Of a stretch of 64,000 nt of DNA, positions 33,043-44,585 are shown piece after piece. The notes beneath the pieces are model-generated. The model did no database searches and was not told the DNA's origin. It saw nothing but the letters and a program-made list of their open reading frames with translations. The DNA is from Gnetum montanum. Taxonomy: Eukaryota; Streptophyta; Gnetopsida; Gnetales; Gnetaceae. The stretch lies in NCBI GenBank assembly GCA_015680685.1, contig MNCI01017916.1, positions 27,259 through 91,258 on the forward strand, read 5' to 3'. How positions within the stretch are numbered: position 1 is the first letter of the stretch; each line of letters begins with the position of its first letter. The position numbers and the translations under genes were made by a program.

Positions 33043-36000
33043 ATGATGGCACCTAAGAGAGAATGCAAACACCTAGTGCTCGCCAAGGTAGACAAGGTGA
33101 AAGACACCCTGGGGCATCTTTCGCATGCACGCATTGCAGTGCAGGAGGAAACTCCATCGGCCTGGTAAGTTGCTACTCTACATCTATTTTTCATGTTGTT
33201 GTTATTGCTTTTTCTTTCCTTTTGTTTCTATTTTCGTTTTGCAATCTGCATTTTCTGTCATTTTTTTTGCTGTTATTTTGGCCTTTACACAGTTGCTATT
33301 ACTAATTCGGTCGTGACGGTGTATGGACGCTACGCTAAGGTTGCATGCACCGTCACTCAAACTGTCATTGCTATGGCTGCCTTGGCACAGGGGTTTAGGT
33401 GATTCTGGCAACTTAGCATGTGAATAGTGTAGTGTATGACCCTCAGGAAGGTTTGGCCATGTGTATGATTCGATAGCGTAACACATGTCTATCATGGCAT
33501 ACTACAAATCGTTTTGTTAGGCGAAAGATTTGTTAAAATGAATACAACGCATTAAATTCCTTCTTATTTAAAAATTCACATTTAAATTTTTGTGGTTTTA
33601 CTACGCTATTGCCTTGGTAGTTTGGCTACGTTACATGCATGGAAAGAGTTATGCTATGCTATCTGTAAATGGCTAACCTTGCTACACCACATGCGAACTT
33701 CACTCTAGCATGTTGTTAACATTTGCAATTGTGTTGTGCAAGGTGATGCGAAGGACGATTTTGATCGTTCTAGAAATTGTAGGGGTCCTATGCTGCCTAA
33801 GTGAACCAATGGCCAACGTTCCTCCACCCCACGCGCATGTGGGACAACAGGTGGTTTGGTTCAGGGAAGGTGCATGGGACTTTTTGCAATTTCTCCTCTA
33901 GCATTTTAGTGTGATCATTTGGTGACACTTATCAAAGGAGGTAGCATCTGTAATAACAGATACCCTGTTACCATGGGAAAATCAGGGTATTCTGAGATTC
34001 TTGACTGATGGAGCAATTAGGAATGGGCAGGGAGAAGGATCCAGTTAGCATGCAAAAAGCTTAAAGTGTCTAGCTTGGATCTAGGAGATGCTCGAATATA
34101 ATTACTACCATTAGTACAACACACTGCTTATTGCCTGCCATATGGGAACCTGCTTTCAGAACCCACCAGGAGCCATTTATTGTGCCAGCGGGTGAGTTCT
34201 ATAAACATATTCTGCTACACCATGCAATGCATGCTACACTAGGCCAAAATGTTAATAGTGTATTTTTGTTACCAGGATTTTTATCAACAAGGATGGGCTT
34301 CATGGTGATACGGATGCATTGGCTTTGGCACAGATGGTGCTACGAGAGTTTTCCTCTGTCGAGAATATACACGTAGGCATGATAGGCCAATGCGAGGGTG
34401 AGTACAAAACCTATCCAACCCAATACTTCCAGTTCTAGGATAGGTGTAAGGAGCTAGATCTGTTAGATGGGGATTGGGCACCCTTTAAGCTGATCACCGT
34501 TGAAGATGTATTGGTTGATCTTCCACCGTTCCCGTCGCCGTTTAAACCTGGTAAGCTAAACTGTGAATTGTTTGCATGTTCGAGTATCGTTCTTGTGTTT
34601 CTTCTTTGGATTTTTCCTTATCTAAGTTTTTGCTTTTTTTATGTGCAAACTGCTACAACAATGAAGAAATCCTAAGAGGTGATGGTGATCACCTCTGGGC
34701 ATCACGAGGCCAACATCTACTTCAAGTATGAGGAGGTGGATGAGGCCCAACGTTGGCTTTGCAGTGGGGTCCCCGAAACACTCATCAACAAGCTTTAGGA
34801 TGCTGGGCTCATGGACTTGTTCTTGGCCATGAACCCAAGTGTCCTTGCTACTGAGATGCTTGCCCTAGCCGACTCTTTTAACGAAAAAGGTAGACTGCTT
34901 CCGCACATGTGTGCATAATGTCCTAGTGGTGCTAGAAATCAACGACCAACTATTTGCAGATCTCTTCAGTGTCCCTGCTGATGGCCTCCCCGTGGGAGCA
35001 AAGACCAAAAAGGAGGCAAACCATTAGATGGACACTGAGGAGTGGCTAGGGGCAAAGAAAGGATGAAAGGGGATCCTCGTGGAAACTACTACACTAAAAG
35101 TGGCCAAAATAGTTTACCCCATCTTCCATGCTCGTGCTTTCCCCAAGCTATTGTCCCAAGGAAAACTCATTGGGATTGAGCAAGCTTGGGTCATGAGGGA
35201 GATCATGGAAGAGGGGGCCCATTACAACTGGGCCAAGCATCTATGCAAAGGTCTGCAAGCTGAAATGGTTAAGCTTCATAAGAAGCCTGAGTCTCGTTTC
35301 AATGTGCATCATTCCTTCTTCATAGATTTCTTGTGGTGGTTTGTGGTATTCTTGGTAGTCCATGAAAATGGAGTCTAGATGATGCAAGATTATAACCAGA
35401 TTTCCAAACCATGGATTTGCCAAGTCTTTCAGACCACCCAAGCCCAGGATCGTTCAAAAGCCATTGAGGAGTCATTTTCCATGACAACTAAGGATCAGGT
35501 GGCCCACAACTTCTATGGCCAGGAAAGCGTAGGAGAGGTGCCCCCTGCTACTACAGGTAGCGTATCATAGGGGAAACATCTCATTGTGGAGGCGGTGGCC
35601 ATAAAGTTGCGGTGTAAGTGGTCTCATCCAGTTGAGGAGTCTCCCCATACGAACAAAGAAGGGGGGCAAAAACTGCGGTTTAAGTTACGCAGAATACAAC
35701 CTCCCATTGGTAAATGTTTTTCTCTATGTTTGTTTCTTTGCTAGTTTGGTTAATGCCTACTACACTGTGCTACGCTAGGTAGTGTAGCATAACGTAGCAT
35801 CAATTTTAAGTTATCATGCTAAGCCTAATGCGAACTTGCTTTACTACCAAAGGAAGAAGAAGAAGAAGAAGAATGTGACGAAGAGATGTCAACCCTTGAA
35901 ACAGGGGTGGGAAATAAAGATGCAGGGGCCTCGGCCACAGAGGGAAGGGCCCTGGTCAAGAGAGAAGGAGCTCCCATCGACGAAAAAAATGCTCCTGCTA

Positions 36001-37627
36001 ACGAGGAGGACGTTTCTGCTGATGAGGAGCATGCTCGTGTCTTAAAAGGAAAGGCCCCAGCGAATAAAGAGGAAGCTCGTGTCAACTAGGAGGGGACCTC
36101 TGCTAATGATTCCTTTGCTGAATGCATTTCAGCATCGAAGGAGCAGATGAATGCAAGGGATGCTGCCATAGTGTTAAGCTAGCCAGGAGGAGGGGAGCTA
36201 CAACTAGATGCTGGTGAGTTTGACCATATATTTGATAGTATGTTGATGGGCGACGCCCCCCCCCCATTATCACACCTGAGAGTTTACAGGGTAGGAGCCC
36301 TTACATTATCGTTTGCGTTACTCATCAATTTTATTGTAGTCCATCTCAATCATGACTGACACATTTGGTTATATGGCAGGCACCGTTGTTGGCACCGAAG
36401 GGCCTTCCTTGATTTGGCTAGAACCATGGGTCGAGACCCCTAACAAGTTTACGTTTGTGCAAGGGGTTGTTGACGACATGATCGGTCATCTCAAGTAGGT
36501 TGATCTGAAAGTGGGTAAGTGAAGTGGCTATGCTAGGCTCTTCGAATTGCTACGTCAGACCTTTTGGATTGCTGAATTTTGCTACGCTACTGTGACTAAT
36601 GTGTTTTCGTGTATGGTCAACAAATTATCACCTCAAGTGGAACTTGAAACAAGCAATCAAGGTCAATGAAGTGCCTACATTCCCACATGAAGTGACTGAG
36701 GTGCCTCATCGCATATACGGCGAGGCTAGCGAATGTGCGTTGCACTCAGCATGCTCCTTGTGGGAGTGTAGGTGTGTGAATGAAGACCTGTGGAAATGGG
36801 TCTAGAGACTTGAGAAAGAGAAGGCCAACTTGACTACTGAGGTGGGAGACCTCCATTCTAGGAATGAGTTCCTCTTGGTCCATGATACCAATGATGGTAG
36901 TTGACGCACGACCATCATAGATTATGCAAGATATTGGACGGCTGTGTGGAACAGCAACGAGGCCACCTGCAAGATAATCAAGCAGAGGATGCAGATGGAC
37001 TTATTGGCTTAGAACAACTAGGACTGGAAGAATTACAATGCGAGAGTTTATGAGTGGGGGTAGTCTCAGAAAAATCACAAGCATATGTATAAATTGGAAC
37101 GTGCCACCTACCACAAACAATACCGGGATGCTTCAGTGAAGTTGTATACTCATGAAGCATTCTTGGATGCCATTGGTGCTTCCGAGGCCTACAACAAGTT
37201 CATGGAACAAGTGGTGGTCAGTGAATCCCCTAAGTGGGAAGTGAACCTTCCCACGGGTGAGACCGCCACTACCTCCTTTTCTCTGGGACCACCGAGATGG
37301 ACAGCCATCGAAAAGGAGAAAGTTGCTACAAATGATGAATTGAGCGATAGACATTTGGAAAATATTACAGAGGAGGAGGTTTGGCATCGCCTCAGGATCA
37401 GATTGGATTACATACCCCTTGAGACAGACATAGGGCCATCTCGAGTTAGTCACTTTCTTATAATGCAACTATTTGTTCCATTCTAGCTTTTACTACGACT
37501 TTGGATGACTACTTCACTTTTTATGGTGCAGTTTCCGGATCAAGAAGTAGGGCCCTATGAGGACAAGAATAATGATGCAGAGGAAGGTGGTGCAGGGGAA
37601 GAAGATGCAGGAGAAGATGATGTGTAA
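33043..37627 (+). pseudogene. Opposite-strand, intron-containing accessory gene of element I, unidentified
   Basis: Runs opposite to gag-pol between PR and RT. Likely exon 1 is 33043-33164 (MMAPKRECKHLVLAKVDKVK onward) with donor GTAAGT. A second exon lies near 34276-34550 between an ACCAG acceptor and GTAAGC donor (NKDGLHGDTDALALAQMVLR, HVGMIGQCEG, LPPFPSPFKPG). Further coding: NIYFKYEEVDEAQRWLCSGV and EMLALADSF (about 34690-34890), PIFHARAFPKLLSQGKLIGI and HYNWAKHLCKGLQAEMV (35079-35378), an Asp/Glu-rich alanine block (35880-36090), a Lys/Glu coil (37085-37443), and a last exon from 37532 with GPYEDKNNDAEEGG and an acidic end. A few stops show decay. Family unknown. Opposite-strand genes have been described in some Tat-group plant elements, usually near the 3' end. 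Confidence 0.6.
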
Positions 37628-37794
37628 CATCAAGGGCTTTTCGATTTTGTATTTTTGCAAAACTATTACAAACATTGTTTACTTGAAACCTTGAATGAAA
37701 AAAATGAATTATGTCACTATTGGTGTTATTCTAGCTTGTGCATTACATATGTTATCTATAAGATCTATTTTTTTTATGTTTTTAATGTTTTTAA
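37628..37794. other. 3' flank of the opposite-strand gene
   Basis: AT-rich sequence after the stop at 37625-37627. No clear poly(A) signal. Confidence 0.35.
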
Positions 37795-38025
37795 TGTATC
37801 TTAGTTTGAGGCCATTTTGGGCCACGTGTAGTTTTGGGTCATTTCGGGCCACGTGTAGTTTTAGCCCATTTCGGGCCATGGGCTAATGTAAACGAAAGAA
37901 TAACGTTTTGCAAGTTTTAGGCCTTAGCGGGCCGTATGTAGTTTTAGGCCATTTCAGGCCACACATAGTTTTGGGCCATTTCGAGCCATGTGTAGTTTTA
38001 TGCCATTTTGGGCCATGGCAATGAT
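37795..38025 (+). repeat. 27-bp tandem repeat downstream of the opposite-strand gene
   Basis: Seven copies of ACGTGTAGTTTTAGGCCATT followed by TCGGGCC or close variants, five of them nearly back to back. The layout AGTTTxAGGxC...GGGCC is a diverged form of the AGTTTAAGGTC...GGACC repeat at 32480-32790. Confidence 0.8.
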
Positions 38026-38169
38026 GCAAGAAAAAAGGATGTGCGAGAAGTTTAAAGGATTTAGTTAGGCAACCTAGCATAGATGGATGTATGCGAAGCA
38101 AATAAGCAATAAGTGTACAACAGATGTTAACTGGGTAGGAAATAGTGGGGTTACTATGCTATGCATAAC
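38026..38169. other. Spacer between repeat and I protease
   Basis: No gene. It contains a short TACTATGCTATGCATA motif related to the LTR palindromes. Confidence 0.35.
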
Positions 38170-38800
38170 TGCTTTCTAACCCACTATGGATTTGGTGAGA
38201 TGTAGGGCCAAGACACTTTGTTGCGACACTCATCTACATCGTTGTCCTCCGCTTGGAAGGGTAACTCGGCCCACACATTTTCATTTTTTGAGATGGCGTG
38301 TTGGGCTAGCTCTTTCGCTAAACAATTAGTATCTATGGAGACAGGCACCTCGTTCTCAGAGGTTATGACCTCCGAGCCTTGCTCCATATCTACGTTATTT
38401 ATTGCTTACATTGCTACCTCATCACCATGGATCACCACCTCCCTCCCTGCATAGGGCAGGTAGATCTCCTGATGTATGGGTGAAAAGACAGCCCTAATTT
38501 GTGCTAACCATGACCTCCACAAGATTAGGTTAAACCTGAGCATTTCTTCCACCATGATAAATGTTGCTTTCATGGGGAATTGGTCCCCTGCCACAAAGTC
38601 GATGTGGATGGTGCCTTTTACGACGACTCGTGCCCCATTGAATGACTTCAAGCATGAAATTGTCATGGGTTTGATTTGGTCTACCAAACCCAGCTTATCC
38701 ACAATAGGGAATGGGATGACGTTTGTAGTAGCCCCATCATTGATGTGTACCCTTCGGATCTTATGTTGATCGACTCAAATTGTCATGAATAGGGGTGTTG
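38170..38800 (-). pseudogene. I aspartic protease
   Basis: Minus-strand sense. RVHINDGATTNVIPFPIVDK starts the domain; the catalytic triad is N-D-G-A where the family has D-G/S-G-A. Then KPMTISCLKSFNGARVVVKG, FNLILWRSWLAQI (usually I-L-G-R-x-W), FSPIHQEIYLPYAGR, and a C-terminal stretch of about 65 codons (CLAKELAQHAISKNENVWAE). It is homologous to X PR at 7435-8112. The frame is open for 98 codons from 38702. The protein would process the polyprotein. Confidence 0.75.
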
Positions 38801-41800
38801 TAGTCACCTGAACCTTTTCAATGTCTTCCCTAATGGACTCATCGCAGAAAGTCAACTGGGATGGATGTGGTTCTATGGGTGTAGAAGGAAGAAAAATTGA
38901 GTGGATTGCTTTCTCTTCTTTTGGCATGTTCTCATCAACTAGTATTGCCATTAACATGCGAACTAGAGCCTCACAATGTGCAGTGGAAGTCATAATCAGG
39001 TCGTATAGGCTCAACATTGTGTTTTTTTATTTCAGAGCCTGCTTGACCTGAGTAAGAGTGTTTAAGAGGTCTCGGCCACCTTCCTATTTACTACCTTTCT
39101 CCTCTTCCATTCATCCTAGGAGATGAATTTCCCAAGGAGGGATATTTTTGGGTCTGGGGTTAGACCCTTTCGAGTGAGGTGGCGATGACCGTGTGCGCGT
39201 AGCAACGTTATCCTTTGGCAACGAGGACGTAGATGCAGAGGGCGAGGACGTAGGCTTGGAAGTACCTGGGACAGTACATTCCGTTGATGCCTCACCTGTC
39301 AAGTGCTCTTTTCGTTTCTTTGGATGAGAAGGCTGTGGTGTTGTCTTATGTGGTGTGGGGGTAGTTGATTGGCTTGTCCCCTTGATGATGAATGGTGCTT
39401 GCGGTGTTAATGCAATTGGCAATGATGCGGTTTTGTTTATAGGTGGTGTAGGGGTGGATGTCTGGGGAGGGATTCTCAGGACAAATAGTTGCTAAGGATT
39501 TTTCTTAGCCACTGCTGGTATTGGTGAGCTATGCTAAGACACACGAACCACAAACGACTGTTGGGGCGGCTTGGGGTTACTATCAATGTCGATAGTGTTG
39601 ATAATGTAACTAGCATTGTTGGCGTTAAGAGGATCCATGTAGACATGCAGAGATTGATTTTCGGGATGCACTGGGTTACTTTCATCTAGAACAAGTTTCC
39701 CTTGATCAATCATTCTTTAGATGTCATTCTTTAACTCCAGGTAGTAATTCGTGTTGTGACCACACTATTGATGGTAGTCACAGAATCGCTCCAGCCTGAA
39801 ATTCTTAGGAACTGGAGGCTCATTGGGCAAAGCCAAGGAGGGGTTCCTAAGAAGTTCACAGTACCGTTCATGTTTTTTGGCTGCATCCTTTGACATCCGC
39901 TTATGTTGGATATACCTCGTCCCCAGTAATTGCTTCAAAAGTTTTGAAGGCTTGACGGGCAGCGAGGTATATTTAGAGCGATCTTTACGCTCAAAATTAG
40001 CTTTGGGCAGTGTAGATGCTTTGGGTGCTGATGTTAAGGGTTGGGCTGCATTGCCCGGTGCAGGTGCAGGGTTAGTTGCTGGTGTGGCAACCTTCTTGTT
40101 ATTATTGTTTTTGGGTTTGGCTTCGTTTTCCACAGCGGCCACTGTGGCTGTTGCAGCCTTACCCTTGTCTTTGTCCTTTTCGCAAAGGTGTTCTTATATG
40201 CAATATAGGTCAGGTCTTTACTTGCCTTGGCCGCATCTTGTATGCTCTTGATCTGGGCGAAAGCCTGACTAAGAGTCTATGGAGCGAGATAGTATAGTTT
40301 GGACTTAATAAAGTCATTCACTGCACCCTTAAAGACGGCCAGTAGATGGGCCTCCACGATGGGCTTGCAGATCTTGTTAAGGGTAGTGCTCCACCATTGT
40401 ATGAATTTCTAGACCAGTTTGAGTGGATCTTGTTTGAAGCTCATTAACTAATCCAACATAACCTCTGGTCTTAAGTTATACTTGAAATGCATTACAAACT
40501 GGGTTAGCAGCTCCTCTAGGGTTGAGATGGAGGAGTGTGGGAGTGCGCGATACCAGTCTAGAGCTTTGCCCATCAGAGACATAGCAAAGATGCAGATGAT
40601 TGTATGTGGCCATTTTTGCAAAAGAAGGGACTCAGATCTAAACATAACAAGATGGCCGTTGGAATCACCCTCCCTATTGTATTTTGTAAAATGAGGAAGT
40701 GACATCCCATGGGGTAACGTTAGCATGGGGATTACTAGGCTGATAGGATCATCATGATAGAAATCCATGACTTGTACCGTGTTAGAACCAGTAGCCTTGA
40801 CATGTTTTATTTCCTCAGTAAGGATCTGGATAAGCTGGAATGCTTGATCCAGACTTGAGGATGATGCGGATGGTTGGGAAGCTGCAGAGGCAGCTCCCAT
40901 ATGTTGAGTGGCAAGGGTAGCGACGTGATCCATAGGCGATGTTGTTGGGATGGCCCCTATGAAAGGTGCTGCTTGTGTTGTCCACCACCCGGTAGGTGGT
41001 GCCATTGGAGCAATATCCACTGGTTGTGCCATGGGGTAGGCTGTTTGTGTGATCGGTGGGAAAAACCATAGTCCTGCGCTTGGTTGTACTATTTCCGAGA
41101 CCTAGTACGTTTGATGATGAGTGTAGTGGGACATTTGCGATGGCTGTGAAATAGGAGGAGAAGTGAATTGGGTCCACCATGTGGGTAGGACTGGGCCCGC
41201 CACTGATGGTGGGACAAGTGTAGATGCCGGAATGGATGAGAAAATTGCATGCAACTGCGGTGTAGGTACAGTGTGAACATAGGGTAGGGTAGCCATGATC
41301 GGTGCATGATACACTGAAGGAATGGATTGGGGGCTAATTGTAGGGGAGTACTGCCTAAAAATGAGATGGATGAAAAGGCGTGTTGATATGCTAAGGGCAT
41401 GGCATGGCTACCCATTTTCGATGAAACTGCGGGTTGCGATGATGCAGACATGATCATGAAGGGAGCGGTGGTAAAGAGCAGGTTTTCTGAGAAAGACGGG
41501 GTGGGAGGGATGGTGGTAAGGTTGGTTTGATCCCCACCTTCAGACTGGGAATCTAGTTTCTCTTACCCATCTTGGAACTTCTCGTCATGATGAGACATCG
41601 TGTGTCGCAGCTTCCTAGGCCTAGTCAACCATGCCAGCTGATCTATGATCCACTGATGCATTTGTGTTAGAGGAATGGAAATGTTGGAAGTGGGAATAAA
41701 TTCCCTCCTATTACAGTAAGTGAACTTGAAGCTACACTTGTCTTTGAGTTCTTGTGCGTCTAAGGGCAAATTTGCCTGAACCTTAGCATAGAGAAAATTG

Positions 41801-41966
41801 TATTGCTCATATTGCTGTGCCAAGCTCTCAGGTGATCAATTTTGGATCCTAAGAGATCGGCGTAGCTCTTGCACTAGGTTGAGTGGTTGCTCAGCACCTG
41901 TGGTGCCCTAAACCGAGAGGGGAACCTCAACGTTAGAGGTAGTAACTGTAGTGCTTGAGGAAATCA
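38801..41966 (-). pseudogene. gag: I gag polyprotein
   Basis: Minus-strand sense from an ATG at about 41966 (MISSSTTVTTSNVEVPLSV, a stop, then AQQYEQYNFLYAKVQANLPL). The capsid part, open at 41032-40448, reads MDFYHDDPISLVIPMLTLPH, then YNREGDSNGHLVMF and MGKALDWYRALPHSSISTLE. The basic C-terminal part at 40142-39765 has RSKYTSLPVKPSKLLKQLLG and FRLERFCDYHQ. A Pro/Ser/Thr-rich linker (39422-39111) follows and leads toward PR. Frames are separated by stops and frameshifts. Gag would assemble particles. Close to X gag, which ties the two elements to one lineage. Confidence 0.82.
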
Positions 41967-42218
41967 TTTTCGTAAGGCTAAGAAAAAGAAGGGTTTGCAA
42001 ATGAGAAAAACAAGGAGATCAAATAATGATCGGAGGCTTTCTGTCCTACAGGATTCCAAAGGAACCATCGTGGCAACCAATCTGCACCACACGATGCATA
42101 AACAACTGTGAAAGGATGTCACGTTTATGCTAGTGCATGACGGGGTATAGAACATGTGCAAGACTATCATGAAACACGGAAAAGGTGCCTAAAGGCCCTC
42201 CTTCTGGCGCTAGAAAAC
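41967..42218 (-). promoter_or_regulatory. I leader and putative primer-binding region
   Basis: Adjacent to the 5' LTR the minus strand reads GTTTTCTAGCGCCAGAAGGA. Apart from an A for G it starts like the TGGCGCC primer sites of many Ty3/gypsy elements. X has the same layout at 5148. The tRNA cannot be named safely. Confidence 0.5.
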
Positions 42219-43788
42219 TATAATGACTGAAAATGTCGGTGGCTGAAAACACCAAGAGGTTGTCGAGCGAATAGTTTTAACCTTGGATCTGTGTGAGGGC
42301 CATGCTAGATAAAATGGAAATAGGGCACCTTGAACGGTTTGGTCAATCAGACAGGGACTTACCGATGTAACTTAACCTTTTGTAAATGTTGTTTTAAATG
42401 AGAAATACATGAGATCTAACTGATGATCAATAAGTGTGATAATAAAGAAAATGAAGCTGAAAAATGATGATAATGAAGGAATCACAGAGTAAATGGGATA
42501 AGAAAATACACCACCGTAAAGTTGCGGGTTCGATTCTCTTCTTTGCTTGAAAGTGTATAACAAGTTATACAATGCCAGAAGCACATGGAGAGTCCAGGAA
42601 TGACCAAAACGCTCAAAATAACTCAACTACGTTTTTTGAGTACAAGCTTAAAAGCCAACAGTGCAAAATGTCAACAAGCGAAAAGCTAATGCCAAGTGGT
42701 AGTGCAAAAGATGCCAACCACTAAAATTTTCCGACCCAAAAAATTGCTAATTTGTCAACTTGCGAATAGAATTCTTAGTTTGCCAACCAAATTTGCTAAC
42801 TCGCTAACCAAATTTGCCAACCTTTTAAGCGTTCCTCATCAGGGTATTTATAGGGCTAGGAGCACATGAGAAATGAGGCCTGGATGATGCATGTCTTGGA
42901 CCCACGAGATGCTGACGTGCCCATATTTCATGGACATGCAAAGCCGATTGTGAACCTGCTACACTGAAATCATGTTATCAAAATTGGGAGTGTTGGTGTT
43001 AAGTGTAAAAACAATGCAAGTAGGAGATGAAGCATACTAGCATAGCATAGTTGTTTGCTATGCTATGTAGCATAGCACGTTGGCGTAGTGTAGCTGCTTG
43101 CTACGCTGTGCTACGCTATGTAGCATAGCACAACGTAGCCACCAGTTTGAAAAGGAAATTTGCATTGAAGTCAACTGCATCTATTGGAAGCTTCAGCGCA
43201 CATTAGGTTAACTTTTGAAGTATTTTGTTGATTTGCATTCTTTGCTATGCTATGCTACGCTACGTAGCGTAGCATAGCATAGCAGTCGATGTAACTTTCA
43301 TTCCTATTAAAACGGCAACGGGAAAATTTTGCTTGTTTTTCCCTTGCTATGTTGTGCTATGCTATGTAGCATAGCACTTTGAATTGCCTAATTTCTAACT
43401 TTTCTTTTGCTTGAACATCTTGCTAAAACTTGCATTCGGACATTTTCTTGATGTTTCGAAGGCTTGCTACGTTGTGCAGTGTAGTGTAGCGTAGCAAACT
43501 TCTCCACCAGAAAAATTGCCGAACTGTTTTGTCCATCCTGAGTACCACCGACAACTCCAAGCAAGGTTTTTGAATAGACTGTCAGTTGGGTGAATCACCA
43601 AGGTAGGTAGGCCGAAGAGTCCATTGGGCATGTTAGCTCTGGAGGTAGAAAACTTGCCGAACTGAACAGTCTAAACTCAGTGCATTAATTTCGTGCCAAA
43701 TTGTCATGAGGCTACACTTGTGGAAATGTTTGTCTCATTTCCAAGACCCTGGTGAAGCAAGAGTGCCTTGAAATTTTATGGTGTTTCA
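42219..43788 (-). repeat. Element I 5' LTR
   Basis: 1570 bp. Plus-strand ends TATAATGACTG (the terminal TG mutated to TA) and GGTGTTTCA. TATA motif CCCTATAAATAC on the minus strand at about 42844-42857. It matches the 3' LTR without the solo-LTR insertion. Confidence 0.87.
43020..43500. repeat. CTACGCTA palindrome clusters in I 5' LTR
   Basis: Five clusters. The best is a perfect 42-bp palindrome at 43243-43284: TGCTATGCTATGCTACGCTA then C, with its exact reverse complement after the TACGTA centre. The others (about 43033-43079, 43097-43138, 43342-43378 and 43463-43497) are imperfect. They lie upstream of the TATA box in sense orientation. Confidence 0.85.
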
Positions 43789-43793
43789 GTGTT

Positions 43794-44585
43794 CAATAGT
43801 TCTTTTTGGAGGAAATTCTTTAGTTTCACCAAATATTAAATCTTGATATTCCTTAGGTTACTTTGGAACCTCAATACATGAAGATTTTTGACATTGATTC
43901 ACTTTGACAACCAACATCGTAGCACCCTTTTTGACTAATCTCTTGGCTTGCTTACTGGTTATCATGTGAATTTTATTTGCTATTCCTACCTCCCTTAGAA
44001 CCTTGACTTGGTTAGTGGTTGACACCTTTAAAATACAAGTTCCAAAGTGGGTAGTAATATCAAATATTTGCAGAAAGAAATTCTTAAGATTTCATCTACA
44101 TAATCTAATTCAAATTCAAATAATTCATCAATGAAAGACATGTCTTGCAAAGTAAAGGTAATTGCTCCATACCTAGTATGCTTGCTCATAATTGTTCCAT
44201 CTGCAAGCTCTATATTCATAATTTTCTTTGAAGATAAACTTAATTTCAATAAAGTAACTAACTTTGAAGAAATGAAGTTATCACTGGCACCACCATAAAT
44301 CAAAAATTTAATTTTTTTACCTTTAATTAAACGTTCAAAAATCAATAAATAAAAATGAAATTTTCGCAAACCTAACTTAGTTGATGTAGAAATCTTCTTC
44401 ATAGCTATGGTGGTGATTTGGATTCTTCCTTTGTTCATGTTTAGGTTGGGTTTTTGATTCCTACTTTGATTGGTCCTTTGTACATTTTCTTGTAATTTTG
44501 GATAGTCTTGTTTAAAATGGTCTTCACAACAAAAAAAACATCTCAATCCTAATCGAGCTCTTTTGGTTAGTTTTTCTTCTACCAT
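43794..44585 (-). pseudogene. G zinc knuckle, protease and start of RT
   Basis: Minus-strand sense from 44585: RCFFCCEDHFKQDYPK is a damaged C-x2-C-x4-H-x4-C nucleocapsid knuckle (Cys kept at two places, the last Cys replaced). The retropepsin then reads KIKFLIYGGASDNFISSKLV, where the family D-S-G-A is Y-G-G-A, and IELADGTIMSKHTRYGAITF. After a frameshift toward 43794 come ITSKQAKRLVKKGATMLVV and a GETKEFPPKRTIEH block, which is the sequence preceding RT in Ty3/gypsy pol. Element I interrupts exactly here. The protease lacks its catalytic Asp. Confidence 0.8.

Larger units (their letters stand above)
24124..43788 (-). mobile_element. Element I: Tat/Ogre-like Ty3/gypsy retrotransposon nested in G
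   Basis: Flanked by the perfect 5-bp duplication GTGTT at 24119-24123 and 43789-43793. LTRs at 24124-27159 (3', enlarged by a solo LTR) and 42219-43788 (5'). Sense order: LTR, primer region, gag, PR, an opposite-strand gene with repeats on both sides, RT, RNase H, a second RNase-H-like domain, integrase, tandem-repeat 3' UTR, polypurine tract, LTR. The unusual size (19.7 kb, about 18.2 kb without the solo LTR), long LTR, extra RNase H domain and 3'-UTR repeats fit the Tat/Ogre group. It interrupts G in the RT N-terminus, and the G protein reads continuously when I is removed. Confidence 0.88.

Noticed and set aside
33193-33305. Short plus-strand frames rich in Leu, Phe and Val, membrane-protein-like
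   Set aside because: They sit in a T-rich stretch directly after the GTAAGT donor of the first exon, so they are more likely intron sequence.
39823-41071. Plus-strand frames of up to 142 codons
   Set aside because: They are antisense shadows of the I gag gene, whose minus-strand reading has clear capsid motifs.
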